Shown here: piece after piece, positions 10,678 through 21,146 of the stretch
How positions within the stretch are numbered: position 1 is the first letter of the stretch
Layout: each line of letters begins with the position of its first letter
Source of the DNA: Pseudomonas sp. SJZ074
Lineage (GTDB): Bacteria > Pseudomonadota > Gammaproteobacteria > Pseudomonadales > Pseudomonadaceae
Reading direction: 5' to 3'
DNA: 64,000 nucleotides
Assembly: GCF_007828215.1 (NCBI RefSeq)
Contig: NZ_VIUE01000006.1
Span: 159,120 to 223,119, forward strand
The notes under the pieces: model-generated
Told to the model about the DNA's origin: nothing
Database searches by the model: none
The model's input: the letters and a program-made list of their open reading frames with translations, nothing else
Program-made: the position numbers and the translations under genes

Positions 10678-11763
10678 GTGAGCAAGAGAGCCTATAACTT
10701 CTGTGCCGGCCCGGCGGCGCTTCCTGAAGCGGTCCTGAAGCGTGCCCAGGGTGAACTTCTCGACTGGCATGGCAAGGGCCTGTCCGTCATGGAAATGAGC
10801 CATCGCAGCGATGAGTTCGTGTCCATTGCCACCAAGGCCGAGCAGGACCTGCGTGATCTGCTGAACATCCCGTCCAACTACAAAGTGTTGTTCTTGCAGG
10901 GTGGCGCCAGCCAGCAATTTGCCCAGATCCCGTTGAACCTGCTGCCGGAAAACGGCCAGGCCGACTACATCGACACCGGGATCTGGTCGCAGAAAGCCAT
11001 TGAAGAAGCCTCGCGTTACGGCCATGTCAACGTTGCCGCCACCGCCAAGCCCTACGACTATTTCGCCATTCCCGGTCAGAACGAGTGGAACCTGTCCAAG
11101 GACGCGGCCTACGTTCATTACGCGCCGAACGAAACCATCGGCGGTCTGGAATTCAACTGGATACCGGAAACCGGTGATGTGCCATTGGTGGCCGACATGT
11201 CTTCGGACATCCTTTCGCGCCCTATGGATGTCTCCCGTTTTGGCATGATCTACGCCGGCGCCCAGAAGAATATCGGCCCGAGCGGCATTCTGGTCAGCAT
11301 CATTCGCGAGGATCTGTTGGGTCGTGCCCGTTCCCTGTGCCCGACCATGCTCAACTACAAGGTCGCGGCCGACAACGGCTCGATGTACAACACGCCGCCG
11401 ACCCTGGCCTGGTACTTGTCGGGCCTGGTGTTCGAGTGGTTGAAAGAGCAGGGCGGTGTCGAAGCCATCGGCAAACTCAATGAAGTGAAGCAGCGCACAC
11501 TCTACGACTTCATCGATGCCAGCGACCTCTACAGCAACCCTATCAACAAGACCGACCGCTCCTGGATGAACGTACCGTTCCGCCTGGCCGACGACCGTCT
11601 CGACAAACCGTTCCTGGCGGGTGCCGACGAGCGCGGGTTGCTGAACCTCAAGGGCCATCGCTCTGTCGGTGGCATGCGCGCTTCCATCTACAACGCCGTG
11701 GACATCAATGCGGTCAACGCATTGGTTGCCTACATGGCAGAGTTCGAGAAGGAACACGGCTGA
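10678..11763 (+). CDS. serC: SerC, phosphoserine aminotransferase
   Basis: A 361-aa PLP aminotransferase making 3-phosphoserine for serine synthesis and acting in pyridoxine synthesis. The PLP lysine is Lys197 in GAQKNIGPSG. The N-terminus RAYNFCAGPAALP and the LQGGASQQF phosphate-binding segment are diagnostic. The GTG start at 10678 gives the family length. It is the first gene of the serC-pheA-hisC-tyrA/aroA-cmk operon, and its stop overlaps the pheA start by one base. Confidence 0.95.
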   Translation: MSKRAYNFCAGPAALPEAVLKRAQGELLDWHGKGLSVMEMSHRSDEFVSIATKAEQDLRDLLNIPSNYKVLFLQGGASQQFAQIPLNLLPENGQADYIDTGIWSQKAIEEASRYGHVNVAATAKPYDYFAIPGQNEWNLSKDAAYVHYAPNETIGGLEFNWIPETGDVPLVADMSSDILSRPMDVSRFGMIYAGAQKNIGPSGILVSIIREDLLGRARSLCPTMLNYKVAADNGSMYNTPPTLAWYLSGLVFEWLKEQGGVEAIGKLNEVKQRTLYDFIDASDLYSNPINKTDRSWMNVPFRLADDRLDKPFLAGADERGLLNLKGHRSVGGMRASIYNAVDINAVNALVAYMAEFEKEHG

Positions 11764-12857
11764 TGTCAGAGCAAGAACTCAAGGCGCTGCGCCTGCGCAT
11801 CGATGCCCTGGACGAAAAAGTCCTGGAGCTGATCAGCGAGCGCGCACGCTGCGCCCAGGAAGTCGCCCGGGTGAAAATGGCCTCCCTGGCCGAGGGTGAA
11901 GTGCCGGTGTTCTATCGTCCCGAACGTGAGGCCCAGGTGCTCAAGCGGGTCATGGAACGCAACAAGGGCCCGCTGAGCAACGAAGAAATGGCGCGGCTGT
12001 TCCGCGAAGTCATGTCGTCGTGCCTGGCGCTGGAGCAACCGCTGAAAGTCGCCTACCTGGGGCCTGAAGGTACCTTCACCCAGGCCGCGGCCATGAAGCA
12101 CTTCGGGCACGCTGTGATCAGCAAGCCGATGGCCGCCATTGACGAAGTCTTCCGCGAAGTCGCGGCCGGCGCGGTGAATTTTGGCGTGGTGCCGGTGGAG
12201 AACTCTACCGAAGGTGCGGTCAACCACACGCTGGACAGCTTCCTCGAGCATGACATGGTGATCTGCGGCGAAGTCGAGCTGCGCATCCACCATCACCTGC
12301 TGGTGGGCGAGAACACCAAGACCGACAGCATCAGCCGGATCTATTCCCACGCCCAGTCCCTGGCCCAGTGCCGCAAGTGGCTGGACGCCCATTACCCGAA
12401 CGTCGAGCGCGTGGCGGTATCGAGCAACGCCGAGGCGGCCAAGCGGGTCAAGGGCGAGTGGAACTCGGCGGCAATTGCAGGGGACATGGCGGCCGGTCTC
12501 TATGGATTGACCCGCCTGGCTGAGAAAATCGAGGACCGTCCGGACAACTCCACGCGATTCCTGATGATCGGCAACCAGGAAGTGCCACCGACCGGCGACG
12601 ACAAGACTTCGATCATCGTTTCCATGAGCAATAAGCCCGGCGCGCTCCATGAACTGTTGGTGCCGTTCCACGACAACGGTATCGACCTGACCCGGATCGA
12701 GACGCGTCCGTCGCGCAGCGGTAAATGGACCTACGTGTTCTTCATCGACTTCGTCGGCCACCACCGCGACCCGCTGGTAAAAGGTGTGCTGGAGAAAATC
12801 AGTCAGGAAGCAGTGGCACTCAAGGTGCTGGGTTCCTACCCCAAGGCAGTTCTATAA
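11763..12857 (+). CDS. pheA: PheA, chorismate mutase / prephenate dehydratase (P-protein)
   Basis: A 364-aa bifunctional enzyme of phenylalanine synthesis. The N-terminal ~90 residues form an AroQ-type chorismate mutase. The prephenate dehydratase domain follows (YLGPEGTFTQAA near 95; STRF near 272). A C-terminal ACT domain (GALHELL..., IETRPSRS) is expected to bind phenylalanine for feedback inhibition. It starts on the last base of the serC stop codon (TGATG), consistent with translational coupling. Confidence 0.96.
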   Translation: MSEQELKALRLRIDALDEKVLELISERARCAQEVARVKMASLAEGEVPVFYRPEREAQVLKRVMERNKGPLSNEEMARLFREVMSSCLALEQPLKVAYLGPEGTFTQAAAMKHFGHAVISKPMAAIDEVFREVAAGAVNFGVVPVENSTEGAVNHTLDSFLEHDMVICGEVELRIHHHLLVGENTKTDSISRIYSHAQSLAQCRKWLDAHYPNVERVAVSSNAEAAKRVKGEWNSAAIAGDMAAGLYGLTRLAEKIEDRPDNSTRFLMIGNQEVPPTGDDKTSIIVSMSNKPGALHELLVPFHDNGIDLTRIETRPSRSGKWTYVFFIDFVGHHRDPLVKGVLEKISQEAVALKVLGSYPKAVL

Positions 12858-12870
12858 GGGCGGATAGCAA

Positions 12871-13983
12871 ATGAGTGGCAACTTCCTCGCCCTGGCACAG
12901 CCAGGCGTGCAACAACTTTCGCCTTACGTTCCAGGCAAGCCCGTGGACGAACTGGCTCGCGAGCTGGACCTGGATCCGGCCAGCATCGTCAAGCTGGCGA
13001 GCAACGAGAACCCGCTGGGTGCCGGGCCCAAGGCGCTGGCGGCGATCCGTGACGAGCTGGCCGAGTTGACCCGCTACCCCGATGGCAATGGATTTGCCTT
13101 GAAAAGCCTGCTGGCCGAGCGTTGTGGTGTCGAGCTGAACCAGGTGACGCTGGGCAACGGTTCCAATGACATCCTTGAGCTGGTGGCGCGTGCCTACCTG
13201 GCGCCGGGCCTCAACGCGGTATTCAGTGAGCATGCGTTCGCGGTCTACCCGATCGCTACCCAGGCGGTCGGTGCCGACGCCCATGTTGTTCCGGCCAAGG
13301 AGTGGGGACACGATCTGCCGGCCATGCTGGCGGCCATCGACGCCAATACCCGGGTGGTATTCATCGCCAACCCGAACAACCCGACGGGCACCTGGTTCGA
13401 CGCCCAGGCCCTGGACGACTTCCTGCAGGACGTCCCTGGGCACGTGCTGGTGGTGCTGGACGAGGCCTACATCGAATACGCCGAAGGCAGCGACCTGCCC
13501 GATGGCCTGGACTTCCTCGCGGCGTACCCGAACCTGCTGGTTTCGCGCACCTTCTCCAAGGCCTACGGCCTGGCATCGCTGCGGGTCGGCTACGGCCTGT
13601 CCACTGCCGTGGTGGCCGATGTGCTGAACCGTGTACGCCAGCCGTTCAACGTCAACAGCTTTGCTCTGGCCGCCGCCTGCGCTGCACTCCAGGATGAGGA
13701 GTACCTGGCGCAGAGCCGTCGCCTGAACGAGGCCGGCATGCTGCAACTGGAGGCTGGCTTCCGTGAGCTGGGCCTGGGCTGGATTCCGTCGAAAGGCAAC
13801 TTCATCTGCGTCGACCTGGGTCGTGTCGCGGCACCGGTGTTCCAGGGCCTGTTGCGTGAAGGCGTGATCGTGCGTCCGGTGGCCAATTACGGCATGCCGA
13901 ACCACCTGCGCGTCACCGTTGGCCTGCAAGCGGAAAACAGCCGGTTCCTCGAGGCATTGAGCAAGGTTCTGGCTCGTGGTTGA
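12871..13983 (+). CDS. hisC: HisC-type histidinol-phosphate aminotransferase
   Basis: A 370-aa fold-type I PLP aminotransferase. SNENPLG near residue 48, NPNNPTGTW near 169 and the PLP lysine in RTFSKAYGLASLRVGYG are visible. Because it lies between pheA and tyrA/aroA, it may serve as the aromatic aminotransferase of this operon as well as in histidine synthesis; HisC-family enzymes often accept both substrates. It overlaps the next gene by 8 bases. Confidence 0.92.
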   Translation: MSGNFLALAQPGVQQLSPYVPGKPVDELARELDLDPASIVKLASNENPLGAGPKALAAIRDELAELTRYPDGNGFALKSLLAERCGVELNQVTLGNGSNDILELVARAYLAPGLNAVFSEHAFAVYPIATQAVGADAHVVPAKEWGHDLPAMLAAIDANTRVVFIANPNNPTGTWFDAQALDDFLQDVPGHVLVVLDEAYIEYAEGSDLPDGLDFLAAYPNLLVSRTFSKAYGLASLRVGYGLSTAVVADVLNRVRQPFNVNSFALAAACAALQDEEYLAQSRRLNEAGMLQLEAGFRELGLGWIPSKGNFICVDLGRVAAPVFQGLLREGVIVRPVANYGMPNHLRVTVGLQAENSRFLEALSKVLARG

Positions 13984-16219
13984 TGTCACTTCGCTGCAAC
14001 CTGCTGCACCTATGATCGGTCGCCTGGTGGTGGTCGGTCTGGGACTGATCGGTGGTTCGTTCGCCAAGGGCTTGCGAGAAGGAGGTCTGTGCCGCGAGGT
14101 GGTTGGCGTCGACCTGGATCCGCAGTCGCGCAAGCTGGCGGTGGAGCTGGGCGTGGTGGACCGCTGCGAAGACGACCTGGCGGCTGCGTGCCAGGGGGCT
14201 GACGTGATTCAGCTGGCGGTGCCGATTCTGGCCATGGAAAAACTCCTGGCACGCTTGGCGACCATGGACCTGGGCCGGGCGATCCTGACCGATGTCGGCA
14301 GTGCCAAGGGTAACGTCGTGCGTGCGGCTACCGAAGCCTTTGGCGGGATGCCGGTGCGCTTCGTGCCGGGGCATCCGATCGCTGGTTCCGAGCAGAGCGG
14401 CGTGGAAGCTTCCAATGCCGAGCTGTTTCGCCGCCACAAGGTCATCTTGACGCCGCTGGACCAGACCGATCCGGCTGCGCTGGCTGTGGTGGACCGTTTG
14501 TGGCGCGAGTTGGGCGCCGATGTGGAGCACATGCAGGTCGGGCGCCACGACGAGGTCCTGGCCGCCACCAGTCATTTGCCGCACCTGTTGGCGTTCGGTC
14601 TGGTGGATTCATTGGCCAAACGCAATGAAAATCTTGAGATCTTCCGTTACGCTGCCGGCGGTTTCCGCGATTTCACGAGAATCGCCGGTAGCGACCCGGT
14701 CATGTGGCACGACATCTTCCTCGCCAATCGCGAAGCTGTCCTGCGCACACTCGATACATTTCGCAGCGACCTCGACGCCTTGCGCGACGCGGTCGATGCA
14801 GGGGACGGGCACCAGTTGCTGGGCGTTTTCACACGTGCCAGGGTGGCCCGCGAGCATTTCAGTAAAATCCTGGCCCGTCGGGCCTATGTGGACGCTATGA
14901 ATTCCAACGATCTGATTTTCCTGGCACAACCTGGTGGCTCCCTGAGCGGGCGTATTCGTGTACCGGGCGATAAATCGATTTCCCACCGCTCGATCATGCT
15001 CGGTTCCCTGGCCGAAGGCGTGACCGAGGTGGAAGGCTTCCTCGAGGGCGAAGATGCCCTGGCGACGCTGCAAGCGTTTCGCGACATGGGGGTGGTCATC
15101 GAAGGGCCGCACCATGGTCGCGTGACGATCCATGGTGTCGGCCTGCATGGCCTCAAGCCTGCGCCAGGTCCGATCTACCTGGGTAACTCCGGTACTTCGA
15201 TGCGCCTGTTGTCCGGCCTGCTGGCCGCGCAGGACTTCGATAGCACCCTGACCGGCGACGCGTCGCTGTCCAAGCGGCCGATGAACCGCGTGGCCAACCC
15301 GCTGCGGGAAATGGGCGCGGTCATCGAGACGGCTGCCGAAGGTCGTCCGCCGATGGTCATCCGTGGCGGCAACAAGCTCAAGGGCCTGACCTACACCATG
15401 CCGATGGCCAGCGCCCAGGTGAAATCCTGCCTGCTGCTGGCTGGTCTCTATGCCGAAGGCAAGACCACCGTCACCGAGCCGGCGCCGACCCGTGACCACA
15501 CCGAGCGCATGCTCCGTGGCTTCGGTTATCCGGTTACGGTCAACGGGGCTACGGCTTCCGTTGAGTCGGGTAGCAAGTTGACCGCGACCCACATCGAAGT
15601 GCCGGGCGATATTTCGTCGTCGGCGTTCTTCCTGGTGGCCGCGTCCATTGCCGAAGGCTCTGAGTTGGTGCTCGAGCACGTCGGCATCAATCCGACCCGC
15701 ACGGGCGTGATCGATATCCTGCGCCTGATGGGCGCCGACATCACCCTGGAGAACCCGCGTGAAGTCGGCGGCGAGCCGGTGGCGGACCTTCGCGTCAGAG
15801 CGGCTAAACTCAAGGGTATCGAGATTCCCGAGGCGCTGGTTCCGCTGGCGATCGATGAGTTTCCGGTACTGTTCGTGGCTGCCGCCTGTGCGGAAGGACG
15901 GACGGTACTGACCGGCGCCGAAGAGCTGCGGGTCAAGGAGTCGGACCGTATCCAGGTGATGGCGGATGGCTTGCTGGCGCTGGGCGTAAAATGCGAGCCG
16001 ACGCCGGACGGTATCATCATCGACGGCGGCCAGATCGGCGGCGGCGAAGTCCATGGTCACGGTGACCATCGCATCGCCATGGCCTTCAGTGTTGCGTCCC
16101 TGCGGGCAAGCGCCCCGATTCGCATCCATGACTGCGCCAACGTTGCGACATCGTTCCCGAACTTCCTGGCACTGTGCGAGCAGGTCGGCATTCGGGTGGC
16201 AAAAGAGGCACAGTCGTGA
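13976..16219 (+). CDS. tyrA-aroA: TyrA-AroA fusion: prephenate dehydrogenase / EPSP synthase
   Basis: A 747-aa bifunctional protein. Residues ~13-300 are prephenate/arogenate dehydrogenase (Rossmann motif [20 protein letters not shown]). From about residue 308 a complete EPSP synthase follows ([39 protein letters not shown]). No stop or frameshift separates them; this fusion is characteristic of pseudomonads. The EPSP part resembles class II-type sequences ([10 protein letters not shown]) but keeps the Gly in NSGTS that is Ala in the glyphosate-tolerant CP4 enzyme. The start is GTG 13976, overlapping hisC by 8 bases; an in-frame ATG at 14012 is an alternative. Confidence 0.95.
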   Translation: MVDVTSLQPAAPMIGRLVVVGLGLIGGSFAKGLREGGLCREVVGVDLDPQSRKLAVELGVVDRCEDDLAAACQGADVIQLAVPILAMEKLLARLATMDLGRAILTDVGSAKGNVVRAATEAFGGMPVRFVPGHPIAGSEQSGVEASNAELFRRHKVILTPLDQTDPAALAVVDRLWRELGADVEHMQVGRHDEVLAATSHLPHLLAFGLVDSLAKRNENLEIFRYAAGGFRDFTRIAGSDPVMWHDIFLANREAVLRTLDTFRSDLDALRDAVDAGDGHQLLGVFTRARVAREHFSKILARRAYVDAMNSNDLIFLAQPGGSLSGRIRVPGDKSISHRSIMLGSLAEGVTEVEGFLEGEDALATLQAFRDMGVVIEGPHHGRVTIHGVGLHGLKPAPGPIYLGNSGTSMRLLSGLLAAQDFDSTLTGDASLSKRPMNRVANPLREMGAVIETAAEGRPPMVIRGGNKLKGLTYTMPMASAQVKSCLLLAGLYAEGKTTVTEPAPTRDHTERMLRGFGYPVTVNGATASVESGSKLTATHIEVPGDISSSAFFLVAASIAEGSELVLEHVGINPTRTGVIDILRLMGADITLENPREVGGEPVADLRVRAAKLKGIEIPEALVPLAIDEFPVLFVAAACAEGRTVLTGAEELRVKESDRIQVMADGLLALGVKCEPTPDGIIIDGGQIGGGEVHGHGDHRIAMAFSVASLRASAPIRIHDCANVATSFPNFLALCEQVGIRVAKEAQS

Positions 16220-16905
16220 ACATCAAGACACCGGTCATCACCATCGATGGCCCGAGCGGCTCGGGCAAGGGCACCGTCGCCGGGATCCTCGCCAGGCAAC
16301 TGGGCTGGAACCTGCTCGATTCGGGGGCCCTGTATCGCTTGCTCGCATTCGCGGCCAGCAACCATGGCGTCGACCTGACCAACGAGGAGTTGCTCAAGGC
16401 CCTGGCGGCGCACCTGGATGTGCAATTCATTGCAGCGACCGATGGTCAACTGCAGCGCATCATCCTGGAAGGCGACGAAGTCAGCGATGTCATCCGGACT
16501 GAAACCGTTGGCGCCGGGGCCTCCCAGGTCGCTTCACTGCCGGCGGTACGCGAAGCGTTGCTCCAGCGTCAGCGCGCATTCCTGGAGCAGCCGGGGCTGG
16601 TGGCCGATGGTCGGGACATGGGCACGGTCGTCTTTCCGGACGCGCCATTGAAGATTTTCCTGACCGCCAGCGCGGAGGAGCGGGCTCGTCGCCGATATTT
16701 GCAGTTGAAGGGCAAAGGCGAGGATGTTAGTCTGTCGAGTCTGCTAGATGAGATCCGTGCACGTGATGAGCGTGACACCCAGCGCGCAGTAGCCCCGCTC
16801 AAGCCGGCGGCTGACGCGATACAGCTGGATTCCACGGAATTGTCCATCGATCAGGTGTTGCAACGCATCATGAGCGAGATTGCCATTCGCGATATCGCCG
16901 GGTGA
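16216..16905 (+). CDS. cmk: Cmk, cytidylate kinase
   Basis: A 229-aa nucleoside monophosphate kinase phosphorylating CMP/dCMP. The Walker A motif GPSGSGKGT is near residue 11, DSGALYRL near 35 and [13 protein letters not shown] near 131, all typical of bacterial Cmk. The GTG start overlaps the tyrA/aroA stop by four bases (GTGA). It is the last gene of the aromatic operon and precedes rpsA, a widely conserved order. Confidence 0.96.
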   Translation: MNIKTPVITIDGPSGSGKGTVAGILARQLGWNLLDSGALYRLLAFAASNHGVDLTNEELLKALAAHLDVQFIAATDGQLQRIILEGDEVSDVIRTETVGAGASQVASLPAVREALLQRQRAFLEQPGLVADGRDMGTVVFPDAPLKIFLTASAEERARRRYLQLKGKGEDVSLSSLLDEIRARDERDTQRAVAPLKPAADAIQLDSTELSIDQVLQRIMSEIAIRDIAG

Positions 16906-16914
16906 CAGGAAGCT

Positions 16915-16942
16915 CCGCAGGGGACCAGTCATAGTCCTGCGG
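16915..16942 (+). terminator. Possible hairpin/terminator after cmk
   Basis: CCGCAGGGGAC (16915-16925) can pair with GTCCTGCGG (16934-16942) with a small bulge, followed by a modest pyrimidine-rich stretch (TGCTTCTTCT). It is a weak terminator, or a structured element in the rpsA upstream region. Confidence 0.4.
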
Positions 16943-17024
16943 TGCTTCTTCTATATGAAACTAACCCACATCGTCTGGGGTGTGGAGGCGGGCGTATTCT
17001 TCGCCCTAATCAACAGGAATTAAA

Positions 17025-18719
17025 ATGAGCGAAAGCTTTGCGGAACTCTTTGAAGAAAGCCTGAAAACCCTGAACCTTCAGGCAGGCTCCATCATCACCG
17101 GTCTTATCGTTGATATCGATTACCAAGCTCGCTGGGTAACCGTTCACGCTGGTCTGAAGTCTGAAGCACTCATCCCGCTTGAGCAGTTCTACAACGATGC
17201 TGGCGAGCTGAACATCAACGTCGGTGACGAAGTTCACGTTGCTCTGGACTCGGTTGAAGACGGCTTTGGTGAAACCAAGCTGTCCCGTGAAAAAGCCAAG
17301 CGCGCTGAATGCTGGATCGTTCTGGAAGCGGCTTTCGCAGCTGAGGAAGTGGTCAAGGGCGTTATCAACGGTAAGGTTAAAGGCGGCTTCACTGTCGACG
17401 TTAACGGCATCCGTGCGTTCCTGCCAGGTTCCCTGGTTGACGTCCGTCCAGTGCGCGACACCACGCACCTGGAAGGCAAAGAGCTGGAATTCAAGGTCAT
17501 CAAGCTGGACCAGAAGCGCAACAACGTTGTCGTTTCCCGTCGCAGTGTCCTGGAAGCCGAGAACTCCGCCGAGCGCGAAGCTCTGCTGGAATCGCTGCAG
17601 GAAGGCCAACAGGTCAAGGGTATCGTCAAGAACCTCACCGATTACGGCGCATTCGTCGATCTGGGTGGCGTCGATGGCCTGCTGCACATCACCGACATGG
17701 CCTGGAAGCGTATCAAGCATCCTTCGGAAATCGTCAACGTTGGCGACGAGATCGATGTCAAGGTTCTGAAGTACGATCGCGAGCGCAATCGTGTTTCCCT
17801 GGGCCTCAAGCAACTGGGTGAAGATCCATGGGTCGCTATCAAAGCCCGTTACCCAGAAGGCACCCGCGTCACTGCCCGTGTTACCAACCTCACTGACTAC
17901 GGCTGCTTCGCTGAGCTGGAAGAAGGCGTTGAAGGTCTGGTGCACGTTTCCGAAATGGACTGGACCAACAAGAACATCCATCCTTCGAAAGTCGTACAAG
18001 TCGGCGACGAAGTGGAAGTCATGGTTCTGGACATCGACGAAGAGCGTCGTCGTATCTCCCTGGGCATCAAGCAGTGCAAGTCCAACCCATGGGAAGACTT
18101 CTCTGGCCAGTTCAACAAGGGCGATAAAATCTCCGGCACCATCAAGTCGATCACCGATTTCGGTATCTTCATTGGTCTGGACGGCGGCATCGACGGTCTG
18201 GTTCACCTGTCCGACATCTCCTGGAACGAAGTGGGCGAAGAAGCCGTTCGCCGCTTCAAGAAGGGCGACGAACTGGACACCGTTATCCTGTCGGTTGACC
18301 CAGAGCGCGAGCGCATCTCCCTGGGTATCAAGCAACTGGAAAGCGATCCGTTCTCCGAGTACGTTCAAGAGAACGACAAAGGCGCAATCGTTAAGGGTAT
18401 CGTGAAAGAAGTTGACGCCAAAGGCGCCATCATCACCCTGGCCGACGATATCGAAGCGACTCTGAAAGCCTCCGAAATCAGCCGTGACCGCGTTGAAGAC
18501 GCACGTAACGTTCTGAAAGAAGGCGAAGAAGTAGAAGCCAAGATCATCAGCGTTGATCGCAAGAGCCGCGTAATCCAGCTCTCGATCAAGTCGAAAGATG
18601 TTGAAGACGAAAAAGAAGCTATCCAAAGCCTGCGCGACAAGCCAGTTGCTTCGGATGCTCCAGTAGCCACCACCCTGGGTGACCTGCTGCGTGCTGCACA
18701 AGCGGAAAAGCAGAACTGA
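17025..18719 (+). CDS. rpsA: RpsA, 30S ribosomal protein S1
   Basis: A 564-aa protein with six S1 (OB-fold) RNA-binding repeats. The repeated signature GxxxxxxDFGxFx...GLxHxSxxxW recurs about every 85 residues in the last four repeats (for example [22 protein letters not shown]). It binds mRNA to the 30S subunit and is needed to translate structured or weak-SD messages. An AGGAA site precedes the ATG. Codon use is strongly biased, as expected for a highly expressed gene. A strong terminator follows. Confidence 0.98.
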   Translation: MSESFAELFEESLKTLNLQAGSIITGLIVDIDYQARWVTVHAGLKSEALIPLEQFYNDAGELNINVGDEVHVALDSVEDGFGETKLSREKAKRAECWIVLEAAFAAEEVVKGVINGKVKGGFTVDVNGIRAFLPGSLVDVRPVRDTTHLEGKELEFKVIKLDQKRNNVVVSRRSVLEAENSAEREALLESLQEGQQVKGIVKNLTDYGAFVDLGGVDGLLHITDMAWKRIKHPSEIVNVGDEIDVKVLKYDRERNRVSLGLKQLGEDPWVAIKARYPEGTRVTARVTNLTDYGCFAELEEGVEGLVHVSEMDWTNKNIHPSKVVQVGDEVEVMVLDIDEERRRISLGIKQCKSNPWEDFSGQFNKGDKISGTIKSITDFGIFIGLDGGIDGLVHLSDISWNEVGEEAVRRFKKGDELDTVILSVDPERERISLGIKQLESDPFSEYVQENDKGAIVKGIVKEVDAKGAIITLADDIEATLKASEISRDRVEDARNVLKEGEEVEAKIISVDRKSRVIQLSIKSKDVEDEKEAIQSLRDKPVASDAPVATTLGDLLRAAQAEKQN

Positions 18720-18734
18720 GTTCTGACTTTCTGT

Positions 18735-18764
18735 AAAAAAGGGCGACTTCGGTCGCCCTTTTTT
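18735..18764 (+). terminator. Strong rho-independent terminator of rpsA
   Basis: A-run, stem GGGCGAC (18741-18747), TTCG tetraloop, stem GTCGCCC (18752-18758), then TTTTTT. It begins 15 bases after the rpsA stop. Confidence 0.95.
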
Positions 18765-18926
18765 GTGCCCGCGATTCCGTTCATTTCCACGTTTCGCCTG
18801 GGCATGCATCGTCAGGGGGGGAAACCAATTCTTTGATAGAGTGGTCTGTTTTGTTAAGCGGATCAATTATCTATATAGCGACCAAGGGTTGCTTTGAATG
18901 GATGGCCTCCTGCCGATAGGTCTTGA

Positions 18927-19205
18927 ATGAACAGACTCTTTCTTGTGTTGTTGGTAGTCATGCTGGCTGGGTGCTCCACAAGCGCGAAAACCCACGCAGT
19001 GCGCGGTGTCAGCGGAATCGAGATCGATTGCTCGGGGTTGGGGTCCAGCTGGGAGAAGTGCCATAAGCGGGCTGCCAGGGAGTGCAAGGGGGCGGGTTAT
19101 AAAGTGATTACCCGATCCGACGATGCGAAGGATGAAGATTCGTATCCCTTCGGTTTCAATCCGGCGGGTTATCTGACGCGGACAATGTTGGTCATGTGTC
19201 GATAA
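18927..19205 (+). CDS. Small predicted lipoprotein
   Basis: A 92-aa protein with a lipoprotein signal peptide: basic MNR, hydrophobic stretch, then lipobox LAGC with Cys14. The mature part is short, with four Cys besides the lipidated one (ECKGAG, DCSG, KCHK, MCR) that could form disulfides in the periplasm. AGGTCTTGA precedes the ATG. I do not recognise a functional family. It lies between the rpsA terminator and ihfB and is probably transcribed alone. Confidence 0.75.
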   Translation: MNRLFLVLLVVMLAGCSTSAKTHAVRGVSGIEIDCSGLGSSWEKCHKRAARECKGAGYKVITRSDDAKDEDSYPFGFNPAGYLTRTMLVMCR

Positions 19206-19348
19206 CCCGAGTAAGGTCCCGCCATCTGTGCGGAAGACCAACAGGGGAATGAGGAAGAATGTCAATACTTGGGCTGTTCAAATCCCTTCGACCATGCTAA
19301 AACCTTTTTAAGCGATTTTCCTAGCTGCTTGAAAAAGAAGGGAAAAAT

Positions 19349-19645
19349 ATGACGAAGTCGGAGTTGATCGAACGTATTGTCACCCATCAAGGGCTACTCT
19401 CATCCAAGGATGTGGAACTGGCTATCAAGACCATGCTTGAGCAAATGTCCCAATGCCTGGCTACGGGAGATCGTATCGAGATCCGTGGCTTCGGCAGCTT
19501 CTCCCTGCATTACCGCGCTCCGCGGGTAGGGCGTAACCCTAAAACCGGGCAATCCGTGAGTCTTGATGGCAAATTCGTGCCTCATTTCAAGCCGGGCAAA
19601 GAACTCAGGGATCGGGTGAATGAGGAGGAGGGGGACGAGTTTTAA
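19349..19645 (+). CDS. ihfB: IhfB, integration host factor beta subunit
   Basis: A 98-aa HU/IHF-family DNA-bending protein. The signature [20 protein letters not shown] spans about residues 43-62, and the beta-arm motif GRNPKTG with the intercalating Pro is present. It pairs with IhfA. AAGGGAAAAAT precedes the ATG. In Pseudomonas this gene (himD) classically marks the left border of the O-antigen locus, as it does here. Confidence 0.97.
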   Translation: MTKSELIERIVTHQGLLSSKDVELAIKTMLEQMSQCLATGDRIEIRGFGSFSLHYRAPRVGRNPKTGQSVSLDGKFVPHFKPGKELRDRVNEEEGDEF

Positions 19646-19672
19646 CAGCGCATCAAAAATAAAGAGGTGTTC

Positions 19673-19897
19673 ATGGGGAACTTTAAGCGTCTGGCGGTTG
19701 TCGTACTAGCGCTGCTCGTGGCTGTAGCCATCGTCCTGTTCGTGCTCGAAAACAATCAGCCTGTTGCCCTGCTGTTCCTCGGCTGGTCGGCTCCGCAGCT
19801 TCCGGTTTCGGTTTTCGTGCTGTTGGCGCTACTGCTGGGTATGGTATTCGGTCCCTTGCTGACGTGGTTCGTTGGGGGGCGGCGACGGCTGAAATGA
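19673..19897 (+). CDS. lapA: LapA-domain inner-membrane protein
   Basis: A 74-aa protein with two hydrophobic segments (about residues 6-26 and 43-64) around the motif ENNQPVALLFLGW, typical of the LapA (DUF1049) family. E. coli LapA acts with LapB in LPS assembly control; no lapB follows here. The ATG at 19673 is chosen because of the AGAGG site; an in-frame GTG at 19667 is less likely. The gap from ihfB is 27 bases, so the two are probably co-transcribed. Confidence 0.85.
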   Translation: MGNFKRLAVVVLALLVAVAIVLFVLENNQPVALLFLGWSAPQLPVSVFVLLALLLGMVFGPLLTWFVGGRRRLK

Positions 19898-20087
19898 TGG
19901 AGTGTGGGAGCCTGGTAGTCTTGGAGTAGGGATCGCTGCCAATAATTTTTATGACTACGGGTTTTTTTATTTGTGCTTAACTTAATCCAGTTTGTTTCGG
20001 TTTTTATCGGGGCTTTGCCTGTTGTCCTGCCTCTTCATGCGTTGAGTTTTGCAAGCGTGATTTCAGACAATGAAGGCGAGGTCCTAC

Positions 20088-21146
20088 ATGCAAAATGACC
20101 GTGTTGAAGTGCGTGGCTCTGATGAGATTGATCTGATAGAGCTCGTGCGTGGGCTTTGGGCTCAGAAGTGGTTGATCATAGGTGTGACGCTGTTGGTCAC
20201 TATTGGTGCGGCCGCCTACGCATTTCTTAGTAAGCCAGTTTACGAAGCCAAGCTTTTCATCATGCCGCCTACTCAGAATGGGATTGCTGAGTTGAATTAT
20301 GGGCGGGGGAAAAGTACTGAGCTGGATACTTATTCAATTGGGTATGTTTATGGTGTATTTATCCGAAATCTGCAGGCGGAGTCGCTTCGTCAGAAATTTT
20401 TCAATGATATTTACCTCCCTTCTCTTCCTGAGCAAGCGCGTCAGGGGGCGATGGATCAATTGTATGAAGGTTTTTCTAGGCGGTTGGTAGTAAAGGGGGG
20501 GAAAGACACTCCAGATCGCTATTCTGTGACGATTCAAGGGGGGAACCCCGTGCAGGCGACCGAATGGATCAAGGCTTATGTAGCTCGCGCCAGTGAAGCT
20601 GCGGAGTTAGAGCTAGTCAGGAACGTCACGACCGAAGCGGCGGTGAAGGCTCGCAATATCGAGCAGAGAATTATCAGTTTGCGCGAAAATGCACAGCGCG
20701 TACGCGAGGATCGTATTCAACAGTTGCGAGAGGCGCTAAAAATCGCGGAAGCTATTGGTTTGACTGGTCCGGTGATAAAGTCAACAGCCGCAGTTGATAT
20801 AACTGTCGAGACGGGCAGTAAACTGGATTATCAGCGAGGAAGCAAAGCGTTGGCTGCAGAGATCAAGGCTCTGGAGTCACGGGCCTCCGACGATGCTTTT
20901 ATATCAGATTTACGTTCTTTGCAAATGCGTTACAATTTCTACCGGAAATTAAATGTGGACCCTGACAGCATATCGGTTTATCGCTTGGATGGGAATGTTG
21001 AAGTGCCTGAAAGTCCAATAAAGCCCAGGAAATTTTATATACTCGCGATCGGGGTTATTTTAGGTTTTATTCTTGCGGGGTTTATTGCATTAATTCGTTT
21101 TTTTGTAAGCAAGAGCGTAATGCAGGATAGGCGCAGCATAAGTTAA
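20088..21146 (+). CDS. wzz: Wzz, O-antigen chain-length determinant
   Basis: A 352-aa polysaccharide co-polymerase setting O-antigen modal length with Wzy. It has a TM helix near residues 27-50, a long periplasmic helical/coiled-coil domain (~55-300) and a second TM helix near 316-338. A Pro-rich motif (VPESPIKPRKF) stands directly before TM2, the hallmark of Wzz. The ATG at 20088 is preferred because AGGCGAGG lies 6 bases upstream; ATG 20070 is in frame. It is the first gene of the AT-richer locus, and about 820 bases without a gene separate it from wbpA. Confidence 0.92.
   Translation: MQNDRVEVRGSDEIDLIELVRGLWAQKWLIIGVTLLVTIGAAAYAFLSKPVYEAKLFIMPPTQNGIAELNYGRGKSTELDTYSIGYVYGVFIRNLQAESLRQKFFNDIYLPSLPEQARQGAMDQLYEGFSRRLVVKGGKDTPDRYSVTIQGGNPVQATEWIKAYVARASEAAELELVRNVTTEAAVKARNIEQRIISLRENAQRVREDRIQQLREALKIAEAIGLTGPVIKSTAAVDITVETGSKLDYQRGSKALAAEIKALESRASDDAFISDLRSLQMRYNFYRKLNVDPDSISVYRLDGNVEVPESPIKPRKFYILAIGVILGFILAGFIALIRFFVSKSVMQDRRSIS

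Noticed and set aside
14609..16129. A 506-codon minus-strand frame over the aroA half
   Set aside because: Antisense shadow of tyrA/aroA without a start signal or recognisable domain.
17010..18866. A 618-codon minus-strand frame over rpsA
   Set aside because: Antisense shadow of a highly biased gene; it runs through the rpsA terminator and resembles no protein.
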